This document shows positions 18,264 to 27,480 of a stretch of 64,000 nucleotides of DNA, piece after piece. Numbering within the stretch: the first letter of the stretch is position 1; the number at the start of each line of letters is the position of its first letter. Source of the stretch: Planococcus soli (GTDB taxonomy: Bacteria; Bacillota; Bacilli; Bacillales_A; Planococcaceae); NCBI RefSeq assembly GCF_016881065.1, contig NZ_WXYN01000007.1:210277-274276 (forward strand), given 5' to 3'. A program made the translations under genes and the position numbers. The notes beneath the pieces are model-generated. The model did no database searches and was not told where the DNA came from. It saw nothing but the letters and a program-made list of their open reading frames with translations.

Positions 18264-18907
18264 AGCGGACGCCCTTCCTTGTCGGTCTGTTCTTGTCCCA
18301 GCTTGTTTTGGAGCTCTTGCTGTTTGGCTTTCTGCTTGTTCAGGCTTTGATTGAACAGCTGATCAAAACCTTTTTTTTGCGGATTTTTCGAAAAATCCCC
18401 GATTTTCTTTTTCGTAAAGTCCAGCAGGTTTTTGGAAAGTGCCGGCTGCTGCTGTTCAAAGTCTTTTTCAATGCCGCTGATTTCAGCTGCATCCGAGAAC
18501 TCCTTGATCAAGGTCACTTCATCACCGACCCCGATCAAGTACATTTGCCCGCCAACTTTCACCAATTGAAGTGATTTGTTGTTGCCGAGCGGCGTACCAC
18601 CCATCAGCTTGACTGCTTGGTTGGGCTGAAGATTTTTCTGGCGTGCTGCCAAAAACTTGATCAAACCGTAAATCATCGCCACAATTAATAGCGTATAAAG
18701 CACCAATTGAACAATGATGCCAGCCAGACTTTTTTCTTCCACCGGTGCCGCTTCTACCGGATCTGCCGGTGTTTCTTCTTCGGGTTCTTCGTTGTTGAGC
18801 CATTCCACGACATTCGGGCTTGCCTGAACAGTCAATGGAACCGACAGTGCACCGAAAAACAAGACTGCCATAAGCAGTGCGATGTATACATTCTTTGATT
18901 TGTTCAA
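18260..18907 (-). CDS. fliO: flagellar biosynthetic protein FliO (FliZ of Bacillus)
   Basis: About 215 residues: an N-terminal hydrophobic segment, a Glu/Pro-rich stretch (NNEEPEEETPADPVEAAPVEE), a second segment near LAGIIVQLVLYTLLIVAMIYGLI, and a cytosolic FliO domain with the NKSLQLVKVGGQMYLIGVGDEV block. The tail is Lys/Gln-rich. The best start is TTG at 18907 behind AGAAGGAG; an ATG at 18934 overlapping the fliY stop is possible. FliO assists assembly of the FliP ring. Confidence 0.85.
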   Translation of the reverse strand: MNKSKNVYIALLMAVLFFGALSVPLTVQASPNVVEWLNNEEPEEETPADPVEAAPVEEKSLAGIIVQLVLYTLLIVAMIYGLIKFLAARQKNLQPNQAVKLMGGTPLGNNKSLQLVKVGGQMYLIGVGDEVTLIKEFSDAAEISGIEKDFEQQQPALSKNLLDFTKKKIGDFSKNPQKKGFDQLFNQSLNKQKAKQQELQNKLGQEQTDKEGRPL

Positions 18908-18933
18908 TTTCGGCAAACTCCTTCTATCAGGCA

Positions 18934-19917
18934 TTAACGCAGTTTCGAGATACGCTCTGCTGTACTTAGTACATCTGTTACGCGCACTCCAAAATTTTCG
19001 TCAATGACCACGACTTCTCCAACTGCGATCAACTTGTTATTGATCAGGATATCGACGGGTTCTCCAGCCAATTTATCCAGTTCGATGATAGATCCCTGGG
19101 AAATTTCCAGTATATCTTTGACCATACGCTTTGTACGTCCGAGTTCTACGGTTACTTGAAGCGGAATATCCAAAAGCATGTTCAGGTTATTCGGTTCCGA
19201 CTGTGCTGTTTCCGTGTTATCAAAGCTTGAAAATTGGACGTTTTGTACCGTTTGTGTTTCTTGAGTCTGTTGATTTAGCTGGTTGTCTAGATGGCTTTCT
19301 GATTGCTTTGGCATTTCACCTATCTCCTTTGTGTCTTCTTCGTCAAACGGTTCAGTTAATATCGCTACCAAAAGTTTCGCTAGTGGCACTGGAAGGCATA
19401 GATGAAAACGGATATTCTGCTTGCCGCTAATATTCAGCTGAAATTGGGATTCGGTAAACCATTGCTCTTTCGTGAAATTGGCCAATGGAAAATCTACATT
19501 CTGATCGACAACATCTATACCCGATAGAGAATGGGCAATATCTCTTTCCAATAGAGCTGACATCGACTGCGCTACGGAGTCGAACATCTTCCCAATCATG
19601 TTTTGAACAGCTTGAAATGCTGTTTCGTCTTCTGCATCCTCCAGTCCAGCTTTCAATGCAGCATCAACATCTTTTTTGGATACGGCAAGAACTTGCATCC
19701 CGTTTGCCGCACCTGTATATTCACCAAGTGCAACATAAAACGGTGCACTTACCGAAGCAAAGACATCATCCCTATTAGTGATGGCCAAAGTTGGCGAAGT
19801 CACGAAAACCTGTTCAGAAAGCAGCGAAGTCAGTTCAGCGGCTGAACCGCCGAGTGATGCGTTCAGCAATTCGATGATTGCTTCTGTTTCCATTTTCGAT
19901 AATGAACTTTCAGACAT
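18934..19917 (-). CDS. fliY: flagellar C-ring protein FliY (CheC-like and FliN domains)
   Basis: About 328 residues. The C-terminal 75 residues form a FliN domain (LLDIPLQVTVELGRTKRMVK, then KLAGEPVDILINNKLIAVGEVVVI). The N-terminal half resembles CheC, with one likely phosphatase centre in EAIIELLNASLGG and a second, weaker one in FQAVQNMIGKMFDSVAQSMS. The FliM/CheY-binding EIDALL peptide found at the start of Bacillus subtilis FliY is not seen. The start at 19917 follows GGGAGGAAAG. Known role: part of the switch complex and CheY-P phosphatase. No cheY lies downstream as it does in Bacillus subtilis. Confidence 0.88.
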   Translation of the reverse strand: MSESSLSKMETEAIIELLNASLGGSAAELTSLLSEQVFVTSPTLAITNRDDVFASVSAPFYVALGEYTGAANGMQVLAVSKKDVDAALKAGLEDAEDETAFQAVQNMIGKMFDSVAQSMSALLERDIAHSLSGIDVVDQNVDFPLANFTKEQWFTESQFQLNISGKQNIRFHLCLPVPLAKLLVAILTEPFDEEDTKEIGEMPKQSESHLDNQLNQQTQETQTVQNVQFSSFDNTETAQSEPNNLNMLLDIPLQVTVELGRTKRMVKDILEISQGSIIELDKLAGEPVDILINNKLIAVGEVVVIDENFGVRVTDVLSTAERISKLR

Positions 19918-19978
19918 CGTCTTTCCTCCCACATTCTTATAATTCAGTAAACCCGCGGTTTCTTCCGAAGAAGGTTGA

Positions 19979-20962
19979 TCAATCATCATCAAATAGAATT
20001 CCTTGAGTTGACACTTCTGTTACCTGTACAGCCATTCGACCTTTTGAAACACCAGGCTGTGCATAAAATTTCAATTTATTGTCTACCTGGAGCGTTACAG
20101 GAGCATCATACGACTCATTCAAACGAATCACATCTCCGTTTTTCAGGTTTAGAAAATCCCCAAGTTCAATCGTCGATTTTCCCAGTACAGCTTTGATTTC
20201 CATTTTAGTGCTTTGAAGTTTTTCCTCCAAAGCTTCCATCTCATGTGTTTCAATTGCTTTTTTTTGATTGGCAAGCCAATGTTTTGCTGACAGCTTCGGC
20301 AAAATTTGTTCCAGTACGACATGAGGCAAACAGATATTGATGATGCCTTCGACATTGCCGATTCTTGTTTGCAGCTTGACCAAAATGACTGTTTCATTTG
20401 GTGGAGACGTAGTAAGAAATTGCGGATTCACTTCAACCTCTCTGAGTTCTGGAGTCAGTTTCACTACAGAGGACCAAGCTTCCTCGAAGCAATCCAGTGA
20501 TTTTGAAAATACACGTTCAATAACGCTGATTTCAATTTCAGTCAACTCACTGTCTTTTTGCAAAAGATTGCCTTGTCCCCCAAGAAGCCGGTCGAACATG
20601 ACATATACCACATCCGGAGAAAAACCCATAACCATACTGCCTTGCAGCGGTGCCGCTTCGAAAACTCCCAACATCGATTTTTTTTGGACATTGCGGATAA
20701 ATTCCTGATAAGAAACTTCTTCTACCGCCTCAACACTTACTTGAACAAAAGCTCGAAGCTGTGCTGAGAAATAAGAAGACAACAAGCGGGAAAAGTTCTC
20801 GTGAATCCGGGATAAGGTACGGATCTGATCTTGTGAGAAACGCAATGCTTTCTTGAAATCGTATGCTTGAACATTTCTTTTTTTGTCGATAACTTTTGGC
20901 TCTTGGTTCCCCATTGCTGAAAGGATGGTTTCAATATTTTCATCTGTTAAAACATCGGTCAA
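19979..20962 (-). CDS. fliM: flagellar motor switch protein FliM, TTG start
   Basis: A 327-residue switch protein. The start is TTG at 20962 (TTG ACC GAT GTT), because AGGGGGC lies just upstream and the N-terminus then reads MTDVLTDENIETILSAMG, matching the FliM CheY-binding helix position. An upstream frame to 20998 overlaps swrD and has no family match. The middle domain includes RIHENFSRLLSSYFSAQLRA, and the C-terminal FliN-like domain includes LGDFLNLKNGDVIRLN. The N-terminal peptide is diverged from the usual LSQxEIDALLxAL. Confidence 0.93.
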   Translation of the reverse strand: MTDVLTDENIETILSAMGNQEPKVIDKKRNVQAYDFKKALRFSQDQIRTLSRIHENFSRLLSSYFSAQLRAFVQVSVEAVEEVSYQEFIRNVQKKSMLGVFEAAPLQGSMVMGFSPDVVYVMFDRLLGGQGNLLQKDSELTEIEISVIERVFSKSLDCFEEAWSSVVKLTPELREVEVNPQFLTTSPPNETVILVKLQTRIGNVEGIINICLPHVVLEQILPKLSAKHWLANQKKAIETHEMEALEEKLQSTKMEIKAVLGKSTIELGDFLNLKNGDVIRLNESYDAPVTLQVDNKLKFYAQPGVSKGRMAVQVTEVSTQGILFDDD

Positions 20963-20975
20963 CTTGATTGCCCCC

Positions 20976-21191
20976 TCATTCGTCCAAGTTCGGCTCATGC
21001 AAACGAGGTAAAATGTTCAGTTTCCGGTAATAATCGGTCACTTTGTCCATAACTTCCTCTACGGTTTCCAATACATGGACTTTCTTGCCCGTTGTTAAAG
21101 TCACGACGGTATCCGGTGTGGATTCCAACCGTTCGATATAAATAGCATTTAATACAAAAGAAGAGCGATTTAATCTGGTTAATTGAATCAT
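20976..21191 (-). CDS. swrD: FlbD-family flagellar protein (SwrD)
   Basis: A 71-residue protein starting MIQLTRLNRSSFVLNAIYIE, with the family block TPDTVVTLTTGKKVHVLETVEEV. Known: in Bacillus subtilis SwrD (YlzI) lies at the same place and raises motor torque. It ends just before the fliM start. The fliL gene that normally follows it is absent here and lies next to motB instead. Confidence 0.88.
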   Translation of the reverse strand: MIQLTRLNRSSFVLNAIYIERLESTPDTVVTLTTGKKVHVLETVEEVMDKVTDYYRKLNILPRLHEPNLDE

Positions 21192-21239
21192 GTCGATTGC
21201 TGTTCAAAGCTTAGCCCTGCTCAGCCTGAGCCTCCTCTA

Positions 21240-22022
21240 TTAGCGTTTCAAGTTGACTACTTCCTGCAGAAGTTCATCTGAAGTCGTGATAGTGCGTGAA
21301 TTCGCCTGGAATCCGCGTTGTGCAATAATCATTTCCGTAAACTCTTCCGTTAAGTCAACGTTGGACATTTCAAGCATCCCAGAACCAATTTCTGTATTCT
21401 TGTCTGAAGCTGTTTGGATATTTAAACCGTTTGCACTTGCCATTCCTGTCATCTCATACAAAGAACCGCCAAACTTCCGAAGACCTGATGGATTTTCAGG
21501 TGTTGAAACCCCAATTTCGGCAATCGTTGTTTCTGTTCCATCAGCTTGTTTACCAATTACTTCTCCTAAGCGATTGATGCTGAAGGAATCGTACCCTGAG
21601 ACATTGATTGCTTGCTCGTTACTGCTTAAAACATTGTATCCCTGTGCTGTCACTAAATTGCCTTCTGCTGTCACAGTAAAATTTCCTGCACGCGTTAAAT
21701 ATTGCCCTTCTCCGTTGGCAGCTTCTGGATCTTGAACAACAAAAAATCCGTCACCCATAATCGAAAGATCTGTTCCAACTCCTGTAGACATTGCTGATCC
21801 TGCGTTATGGTTTACATTGATCGAAGCCATGGATGAACCTAAACCGATTTGCATAGGATTTGTTCCACCACTTGACAAATTTTGGCTTAGAAGATCTTGA
21901 AAGTTAATCGTACTTTTTTTGTAGCCTATTGTATTAACGTTGGAAATGTTATTCCCGATTACATCCAGCTTGGTTTGAAACCCTTTCATACCTGAAATTC
22001 CTGAGTACATTGAACGCAACAT
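21240..22022 (-). CDS. flgE: flagellar hook protein
   Basis: A 260-residue hook/basal-body protein. The N-terminal rod motif reads MLRSMYSGISGMKGFQTKLD followed by VIGNNISNVNTIGYKKS, and the C-terminal block is SNVDLTEEFTEMIIAQRGFQANSRTITTSDELLQEVVNLKR. In Bacillus the equivalent gene, between flgD and swrD, encodes the hook subunit FlgE (formerly called FlgG). It is short for a hook protein, as in other Bacillales. Confidence 0.9.
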   Translation of the reverse strand: MLRSMYSGISGMKGFQTKLDVIGNNISNVNTIGYKKSTINFQDLLSQNLSSGGTNPMQIGLGSSMASINVNHNAGSAMSTGVGTDLSIMGDGFFVVQDPEAANGEGQYLTRAGNFTVTAEGNLVTAQGYNVLSSNEQAINVSGYDSFSINRLGEVIGKQADGTETTIAEIGVSTPENPSGLRKFGGSLYEMTGMASANGLNIQTASDKNTEIGSGMLEMSNVDLTEEFTEMIIAQRGFQANSRTITTSDELLQEVVNLKR

Positions 22023-22064
22023 TTAATTTTCCCCTTTCAAGAATCATCTTTTGACCGTAATGGG

Positions 22065-22520
22065 TCAGACGATTTCCTGGTCATTTGTGGTGGCTGGTTG
22101 TTTTTCAATCCGTTGAATCGATTCGATTGGCACTTTTACATCCGAGCCTTCAAGCTCAGCGAGCAACTCGCCGTTCTTGCTGGACAACGCTTTAACAATT
22201 CCTTCACCTGAGCCTGTTTCTGACTCCCATGTAACTGAAGTGCCGATTAAATGTGCATAGTCTGCTAATGAAGAACTTCCCTGATTGCTGACAAATTGCG
22301 TCATGGTTTTATTTAAGTTGGTCAATTGCTCCAGGCTCGTAAACTGAGCCATCTGGCCAATGAACTCTGTGTCTTTTAACGGTTCCATCGGATCCTGGTG
22401 CTTCATTTGAGTGACCAGGATTTTCAAGAAAGCATCTTGCCCGAGTGCATTTGTAGCTTCCGTCTTAGCAGCTGGTGCTGGTGCAGCAGCTGCTGCGGTT
22501 GTCACTGTCGAGATGTTCAT
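22065..22520 (-). CDS. flgD: hook assembly scaffold FlgD
   Basis: A 151-residue protein with an Ala-rich N-terminus followed by LGQDAFLKILVTQMKHQDPMEPLKDTEFIGQMAQFTSLEQL, the conserved FlgD N-terminal domain. The short C-terminal part is a small beta domain (TSVTWESETGSGEGIVKALS). FlgD caps the growing hook. I use the ATG at 22520, since the preceding TTG is less likely. Confidence 0.92.
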   Translation of the reverse strand: MNISTVTTAAAAAPAPAAKTEATNALGQDAFLKILVTQMKHQDPMEPLKDTEFIGQMAQFTSLEQLTNLNKTMTQFVSNQGSSSLADYAHLIGTSVTWESETGSGEGIVKALSSKNGELLAELEGSDVKVPIESIQRIEKQPATTNDQEIV

Positions 22521-22536
22521 CAAAACACCCTCTCTT

Positions 22537-23892
22537 CTATACTGTGTAATCCACTTTCATCAACTGGCCAACCGAAGGCTGCCGTATAGCCGCCTTTTCT
22601 TCTTCGGGCTGGAAATAGCCATTTTTGTCTCGATTGGCTGTTCCATTCTTATGCTGTTGCTGGGAAAACCGCTGTTCGGCATGAGATTGCTGTTGGCTGA
22701 AAGGCTGCGGCGAACTTTGCTGCAGCACTTCGATTTTTTCAACAGCTACGCCTTGCTGCACCAACGAAGCTCTGAGTTGATTGAGTTGAAGTTCAAGTGC
22801 TTCTTTTGCCATCGGTGTGCTTGCCATAATCTGAGCGGCCAGCTTTCCGTTCACTGATGTCAGAAGAATTTCCAGGTGGCCGAGATGTTCCGGAAAAATA
22901 TTGACACGCATTTTCATGCCTTCTGCAGTCTCTGCCATGCGCATCGAACTTTTCAGCATACCGCCTAAATCCTCAAGAAGGTTGGATAGCCGGACAAATG
23001 GTGCAGCGGGTGGATTTACTTCTGTCCGCACTTGGTTGCCGGCAGCTTTTGCAGCTTCAGCCGTCACGCTAGTGGTTGGCTGGATAGTCGTCTCTTGAGC
23101 CGTTTTGCTGTCAGCTGCCACTTTCGGCGACTGAAGTTCCTCGGCATCCTGAAGTTTTACGGATGGCTGAAGTGCAACTTCTTCTGCTTGTTGAGATGTT
23201 CCTTGTGTTTCAACAGGGACTTTCGGAAGTTCTTTGACTGGTTTTAAGTTTTCATTTAGAAACCTTGGAATATCATTTACTGCTCTGGTTCCATCAACCG
23301 GAAGCTCTTGTCCAATTGACTTTCCTTGTTGAGCCACCAAAACAGCTTGCTGCTCCTCTTCAAGCATGCCGATCAACTCTTCCAGCTGCTTGGAAATTTG
23401 CGGCAAGCTGATATTGTTGAAAGCATTCTTTTTTTCTTCTGCCCCCTTAAAGGCGCTAAGGTCTTCGAATTTTGTAGTAAATTCGTCGGACAAAATTTTC
23501 AGCTTCTGCTGAATATCCTCAAGCAGCCCGATCACTTCGGCAGCAGCATCGGTCATCTGTGTGTTGCTTCCACCTGTTTGGCTGGGTGCCGTCACGTTAA
23601 GCAGTGCTTTTCCCGCCTGAAGCTCCTGCAGTTGAAGAATCGCATATTGTAGTTCCTGCTGTTCAGCCGTTTGTTCTTCAATCGGTATTTCCTGCAGGAA
23701 CGAAAGCAAAGATTCCAGGCTTTCCAGCACATCTTCTGCCGGGGCTTGTTCTTCACTAGCAAGCTCCGCTTCAGTAGTGCCCAGTGAAGTCAGCAAAGAA
23801 GCAAACAGCGCCTGATCTTGTTGAGCTGGTGCAGCCGCTTTTTTTGCAGCCGGGCTTATGGTTTGTGGAAACGATAGTTTTAAAGCTTCCAT
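22537..23892 (-). CDS. fliK: flagellar hook-length control protein FliK
   Basis: A 451-residue protein with a long, low-conservation N-terminal region rich in Gln, Glu, Ala and Leu (the secreted ruler) and a C-terminal Flg_hook domain around MRVNIFPEHLGHLEILLTS and MASTPMAKEALELQLNQLRASLVQQG. The end is Gln-rich. FliK stops hook growth and switches FlhB specificity. The motE-like ylxF gene that lies between fliJ and fliK in Bacillus subtilis is missing here. Confidence 0.9.
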   Translation of the reverse strand: MEALKLSFPQTISPAAKKAAAPAQQDQALFASLLTSLGTTEAELASEEQAPAEDVLESLESLLSFLQEIPIEEQTAEQQELQYAILQLQELQAGKALLNVTAPSQTGGSNTQMTDAAAEVIGLLEDIQQKLKILSDEFTTKFEDLSAFKGAEEKKNAFNNISLPQISKQLEELIGMLEEEQQAVLVAQQGKSIGQELPVDGTRAVNDIPRFLNENLKPVKELPKVPVETQGTSQQAEEVALQPSVKLQDAEELQSPKVAADSKTAQETTIQPTTSVTAEAAKAAGNQVRTEVNPPAAPFVRLSNLLEDLGGMLKSSMRMAETAEGMKMRVNIFPEHLGHLEILLTSVNGKLAAQIMASTPMAKEALELQLNQLRASLVQQGVAVEKIEVLQQSSPQPFSQQQSHAEQRFSQQQHKNGTANRDKNGYFQPEEEKAAIRQPSVGQLMKVDYTV

Positions 23893-23896
23893 CTGC

Positions 23897-24382
23897 TTAA
23901 CTTCCTTCCGCTAAACTGTTCGCTTTGGCCAAGCGATAGAATCGGGTGCTGGCCATTTCGTCAAAAAAGCTTTGTTCAGCCGCTTTGCTTTCTTCTTTGA
24001 AATGGTTCAATTTTTGCTGTTTTAAATTTTCCCAGGTTTTTTCTTCCTGTGCTTTTTTTTGCAGCAAGCCTTGAGACGTCGAGACATTTTTCTGCAAATA
24101 CTCCAATTCTCTTTTAGAAGAAAGCGATTGATCCTGCAGCTGGTGAATATAGCTTTCCAGCATTCTCAATTCTGAAATATTGACGCCGCTTTGCTGTTTA
24201 GCATTTTTCAATTGCTCGATATCGCTTATTTGGCTTTGAATGGCTTTGTTTCGTTGATGGCCCACTTCGTGCTTTTTGATGGCTTCAGCCATTTGGATCT
24301 GCGCAAAGCCCTTTTCATTTTCTTTTAAATCCAATATTTTTTGAAATCGAAAGTTGAATTGTGTCAGTTTAAACGCCCCCAA
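23897..24382 (-). CDS. fliJ: flagellar export chaperone FliJ
   Basis: Up to 161 residues, almost entirely coiled coil (FRFQKILDLKENEKGFAQIQ at the start, then Gln/Lys/Glu-rich heptads). FliJ binds FliI and FlhA and recycles export chaperones. The start overlaps the fliI stop. The frame opens at TTG 24382, but GGGGGC lies so that a start at about 24367 is also possible. Confidence 0.85.
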   Translation of the reverse strand: MGAFKLTQFNFRFQKILDLKENEKGFAQIQMAEAIKKHEVGHQRNKAIQSQISDIEQLKNAKQQSGVNISELRMLESYIHQLQDQSLSSKRELEYLQKNVSTSQGLLQKKAQEEKTWENLKQQKLNHFKEESKAAEQSFFDEMASTRFYRLAKANSLAEGS

Positions 24383-25685
24383 ATTGTGCTGATAGCCGCT
24401 CTATACTTTCTTCCAGTTTGGCTTTTTCATATATGTCCTGCTGCAAGTATTCCTTAATCAGTGGATGCGATCGAATCGCATCATCAATCTCTTTGTTGGC
24501 CCCACTCTTGTAGGCGCCGATATTGATAAGGTCTTCAGAAGTTTCATAGGCTGCCAACAAACGCTTGAATTCCCGTGCTGCCAGCTGATGTTCTTCCGAG
24601 ACGACTTCGTGCATAACCCGGCTGACGCTGGCCATGACGTTAATCGCCGGGAATTGGCCTTTTTGGGCAATTTTACGGTCCAACACGATATGGCCATCCA
24701 AAATTCCACGCACCGCATCAGCAATCGGTTCATTCATGTCGTCGCCATCCACTAAAACGGTGTAGAAAGCAGTAATGGAACCTTTGCTTGAAGTGCCTGA
24801 GCGCTCTAACAGTTTCGGCAGCAAGGCAAAGACGCTTGGTGTGTAGCCTTTACTGGTCGGCGGTTCACCCACTGCCAGTCCGACTTCCCGCTGTGCCATG
24901 GCAAATCGGGTAACAGAATCCATCATCAGCATGACGTTTTTTCCTTGATCCCGGAAATATTCGGCAATCGCTGTTGCCGTAAGTGCTGCTTTAATGCGCT
25001 GCATCGGTGTCTGGTCGGAAGTTGCTGCTACAACTACCGATTTTTTTAACCCTTCAGGACCGAGATCGCGTTCAATAAAATCACGCACTTCACGTCCGCG
25101 TTCCCCAACTAAAGCGATAACGTTGATATCGGCTTCAGTATTGCGGGCAATCATGCCCATTAAGGTACTTTTTCCGACGCCGCTTCCTGCAAATACGCCA
25201 ACGCGCTGTCCTTGACCGACTGTCAGCAATCCATCAATCGCACGGACACCTACTTCAAGGGGCTTATCAATCCGCGGACGCTTTAACGGATTTGGCGGTG
25301 CGTTATTCGTTGAATACTTTTTCAATCCCCTAGGCAATAAACTTTCATCAAGCGGCATTCCTGTACCATCGAGGATTTTCCCTAAAATGGAGGGACCGAC
25401 TTTGATTTGAAGCGGGCCTCCTGTGGCGACTACCAAGCATCCCGGACCGACTTGCGAAAGATCCTGCAGCGGCATGAGCATAATCCGATTTTCTCTAAAG
25501 CCGACCACTTCCGCTTCAATCGGTGGTTCATTGCGGTTTGGATATAACAGGCAAAGCTCGCCAATTTTCGCGTTCGGCCCTCTCGATTCAATCGTCAAGC
25601 CTATGACCTGAATCACTTTCCCATGCTTTTGTATCGGTTCAATATCATTCAGCAATTCCAGATACTCATCTTCCCACAGGTTCAT
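24369..25685 (-). CDS. fliI: flagellum-specific export ATPase FliI
   Basis: A 438-residue F1-beta-like ATPase. Walker A is AGSGVGKST at about residue 165. Walker B with its neighbours reads MLMMDSVTRFAMAQREVGLA, and the family block GEPPTSKGYTPSVFALLPKL is intact. I start at the ATG at 25685 (MNLWEDEYLELLND), behind GAGGAGAAG; a longer frame adds an unrelated N-terminus. It powers unfolding and entry of export substrates with FliH and FliJ. It overlaps fliH by 20 bases. Confidence 0.95.
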   Translation of the reverse strand: MNLWEDEYLELLNDIEPIQKHGKVIQVIGLTIESRGPNAKIGELCLLYPNRNEPPIEAEVVGFRENRIMLMPLQDLSQVGPGCLVVATGGPLQIKVGPSILGKILDGTGMPLDESLLPRGLKKYSTNNAPPNPLKRPRIDKPLEVGVRAIDGLLTVGQGQRVGVFAGSGVGKSTLMGMIARNTEADINVIALVGERGREVRDFIERDLGPEGLKKSVVVAATSDQTPMQRIKAALTATAIAEYFRDQGKNVMLMMDSVTRFAMAQREVGLAVGEPPTSKGYTPSVFALLPKLLERSGTSSKGSITAFYTVLVDGDDMNEPIADAVRGILDGHIVLDRKIAQKGQFPAINVMASVSRVMHEVVSEEHQLAAREFKRLLAAYETSEDLINIGAYKSGANKEIDDAIRSHPLIKEYLQQDIYEKAKLEESIERLSAQFGGV

Positions 25686-26463
25686 CGTTGGTCTTCTCCT
25701 CACAATAAGCGAGCAATTGGTTTTTGATTTCATCCAGCTGATTGTCGACCACGGCGTCGTAAGATCCACTCGCCGTATGAATCCTGCAGCCGCCTGGCGT
25801 CAGATTGGCCACTGGAACCAGTTTCAATTCCGAATCGGCTTTAATATACGTCTTTAGTTCTTCCAAAAATGGAATGATGGTCGGATAGTCTTCGGCAGAA
25901 ACCTGCATTGTGACGTCTTCCGATTCCTCTACCTGCTTTAATGCATGCTGTATAATGTGCAGCACCTGCTTTGTGTCCTGGCGGAGTTCATTATGAATAA
26001 TTTTCTCTGCCACTTTGACACTTAATGATAATAAGAAAGGTTCAGCCTGCTGGATAATTCTTGTTTTTTCGTCATAAGCCGTTTCCAGCAAGCGAGTCAT
26101 TTCCAGTCGTTTTTCGACGCTGTCCTGCTCGGCTTGTTGGAGGCCTTCTGAAAATCCAGCTTGAAATCCTTGCTGCTGTGCTTCTTGCCCCAGTTTTTCA
26201 GCATGCTCTAACGCTTCATGCTGCTTGTCATGCCACCATTCGCTGATTTCCTGCTGTGCCGTTTGCTGATCGATTAAAATTTGTTTTTGCAATTGCTCTT
26301 GGCGAGTTTCCAGATCTGCGATTTCCTGCATCAATTGCTGACGCTGCTGTCTTGGATCCTGTTCCTGATTACTGAAAACAGTTTTTTTAGTCTCGATTTT
26401 CCGAGTCTGGATAATTTTCTTTTCTTTGGAAAGAGACTGTGGAAGACGAATGATGTTAGACAA
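25666..26463 (-). CDS. fliH: flagellar assembly protein FliH
   Basis: A 265-residue protein. A long Gln/Glu-rich coiled coil covers about residues 35-115, with GQEAQQQGFQAGFSEGLQQ typical of FliH, followed by the C-terminal FliI-binding domain (SLSVKVAEKIIHNEL, TPGGCRIHTASGSYDAVVDNQ). It begins with TTG at 26463, inside the fliG stop region (GATTGTCTAA), behind GGAGAGG. Confidence 0.92.
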   Translation of the reverse strand: MSNIIRLPQSLSKEKKIIQTRKIETKKTVFSNQEQDPRQQRQQLMQEIADLETRQEQLQKQILIDQQTAQQEISEWWHDKQHEALEHAEKLGQEAQQQGFQAGFSEGLQQAEQDSVEKRLEMTRLLETAYDEKTRIIQQAEPFLLSLSVKVAEKIIHNELRQDTKQVLHIIQHALKQVEESEDVTMQVSAEDYPTIIPFLEELKTYIKADSELKLVPVANLTPGGCRIHTASGSYDAVVDNQLDEIKNQLLAYCEEKTNDEPVGR

Positions 26464-27469
26464 TCATTTCCTCTCCTTCTCCACGCGATACGTCAATTTC
26501 CCCTTTTTCTTCCATGCTTCGGATCAGTCCGACGATATTTGTTTGTGCATTCTCTACATCTTTCAGCTTCACTGGCCCCATCACTTCGATTTCTTCACGA
26601 ATAGCTTCCGCTCTCCGTGTTGACATATTGCGATAAATGCTGTCTTTGACTTCTTCACTTGCTACTTTCAGTGCAAATGTCAGATCAGCATCGCTCACTT
26701 CACGGACAATTCGCTGAACGGAACGAGTTTCCAGATTGACAATATCTTCGAAGACAAACATACGTTTTTTGATTTCCGCAACCAGTTCCACATTATCTTT
26801 TTCGAGTTCGGTCAATATGGATTTTTCTGTACCGCGATCAACATTGCTCAACACGCGAACAATCGCTTCAACACCACCGGTAGCAGTATAATCCTGTGAT
26901 CCTGTGGCAGTCAGCTTCCGCTCTAAAATCTGTTCTACTTGATGGATGACATCCGGAGAAGTGCTTTCCATCAAAGCGATCCGCCTTGCGACTTCCGCTT
27001 GTTTGTCACTCGGCAACTCGGACAAAATCTTCGATGATTGCTTAGCATCCAAATAGGACAGCACCAATGCAATCGTTTGTGCCTGTTCGTGCTGCAGAAC
27101 ATTTAAAATCTGGTTTGGATCGGCTTTTCGAGCAAAACTAAATGGTTTTACTTGAAGCCGGTTTGATAGCCGGTTGATCGTGTCCATCGCCTTATCTTTT
27201 CCCAGTGCCTGTTCAAGGATATTTCGGGCGTAAACCAAACCACCTTCATTCATATAATCCTGTGCTAGAATCATTTCGTAAAATTCATTAATGACTCTTT
27301 CTGTTTGGCTGTTCTTCAACTGTCGAACGTTGGAAATCTCCATGGTTAATTGATCGATTTCCGGCTCCGTCAGTTGCTTAAATATCTCAATCGACACTTC
27401 AGGTCCTAAACCAACCAATAAGATGGCCACTTTCTGAATCCCTGTCAACTCTTGTATTCCTCTAACCAT
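26456..27469 (-). CDS. fliG: flagellar motor switch protein FliG
   Basis: A 337-residue C-ring protein. The N-terminal FliF-binding region begins MVRGIQELTGIQKVAILLVG. The middle domain has LQHEQAQTIALVLSYL, a variant of the EHPQ motif. The C-terminal torque helix FEDIVNLETRSVQRIVREV carries the charged residues that face MotA. It overlaps fliH by eight bases. Confidence 0.95.
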   Translation of the reverse strand: MVRGIQELTGIQKVAILLVGLGPEVSIEIFKQLTEPEIDQLTMEISNVRQLKNSQTERVINEFYEMILAQDYMNEGGLVYARNILEQALGKDKAMDTINRLSNRLQVKPFSFARKADPNQILNVLQHEQAQTIALVLSYLDAKQSSKILSELPSDKQAEVARRIALMESTSPDVIHQVEQILERKLTATGSQDYTATGGVEAIVRVLSNVDRGTEKSILTELEKDNVELVAEIKKRMFVFEDIVNLETRSVQRIVREVSDADLTFALKVASEEVKDSIYRNMSTRRAEAIREEIEVMGPVKLKDVENAQTNIVGLIRSMEEKGEIDVSRGEGEEMIV

Positions 27470-27480
27470 TGGCCACTCTC

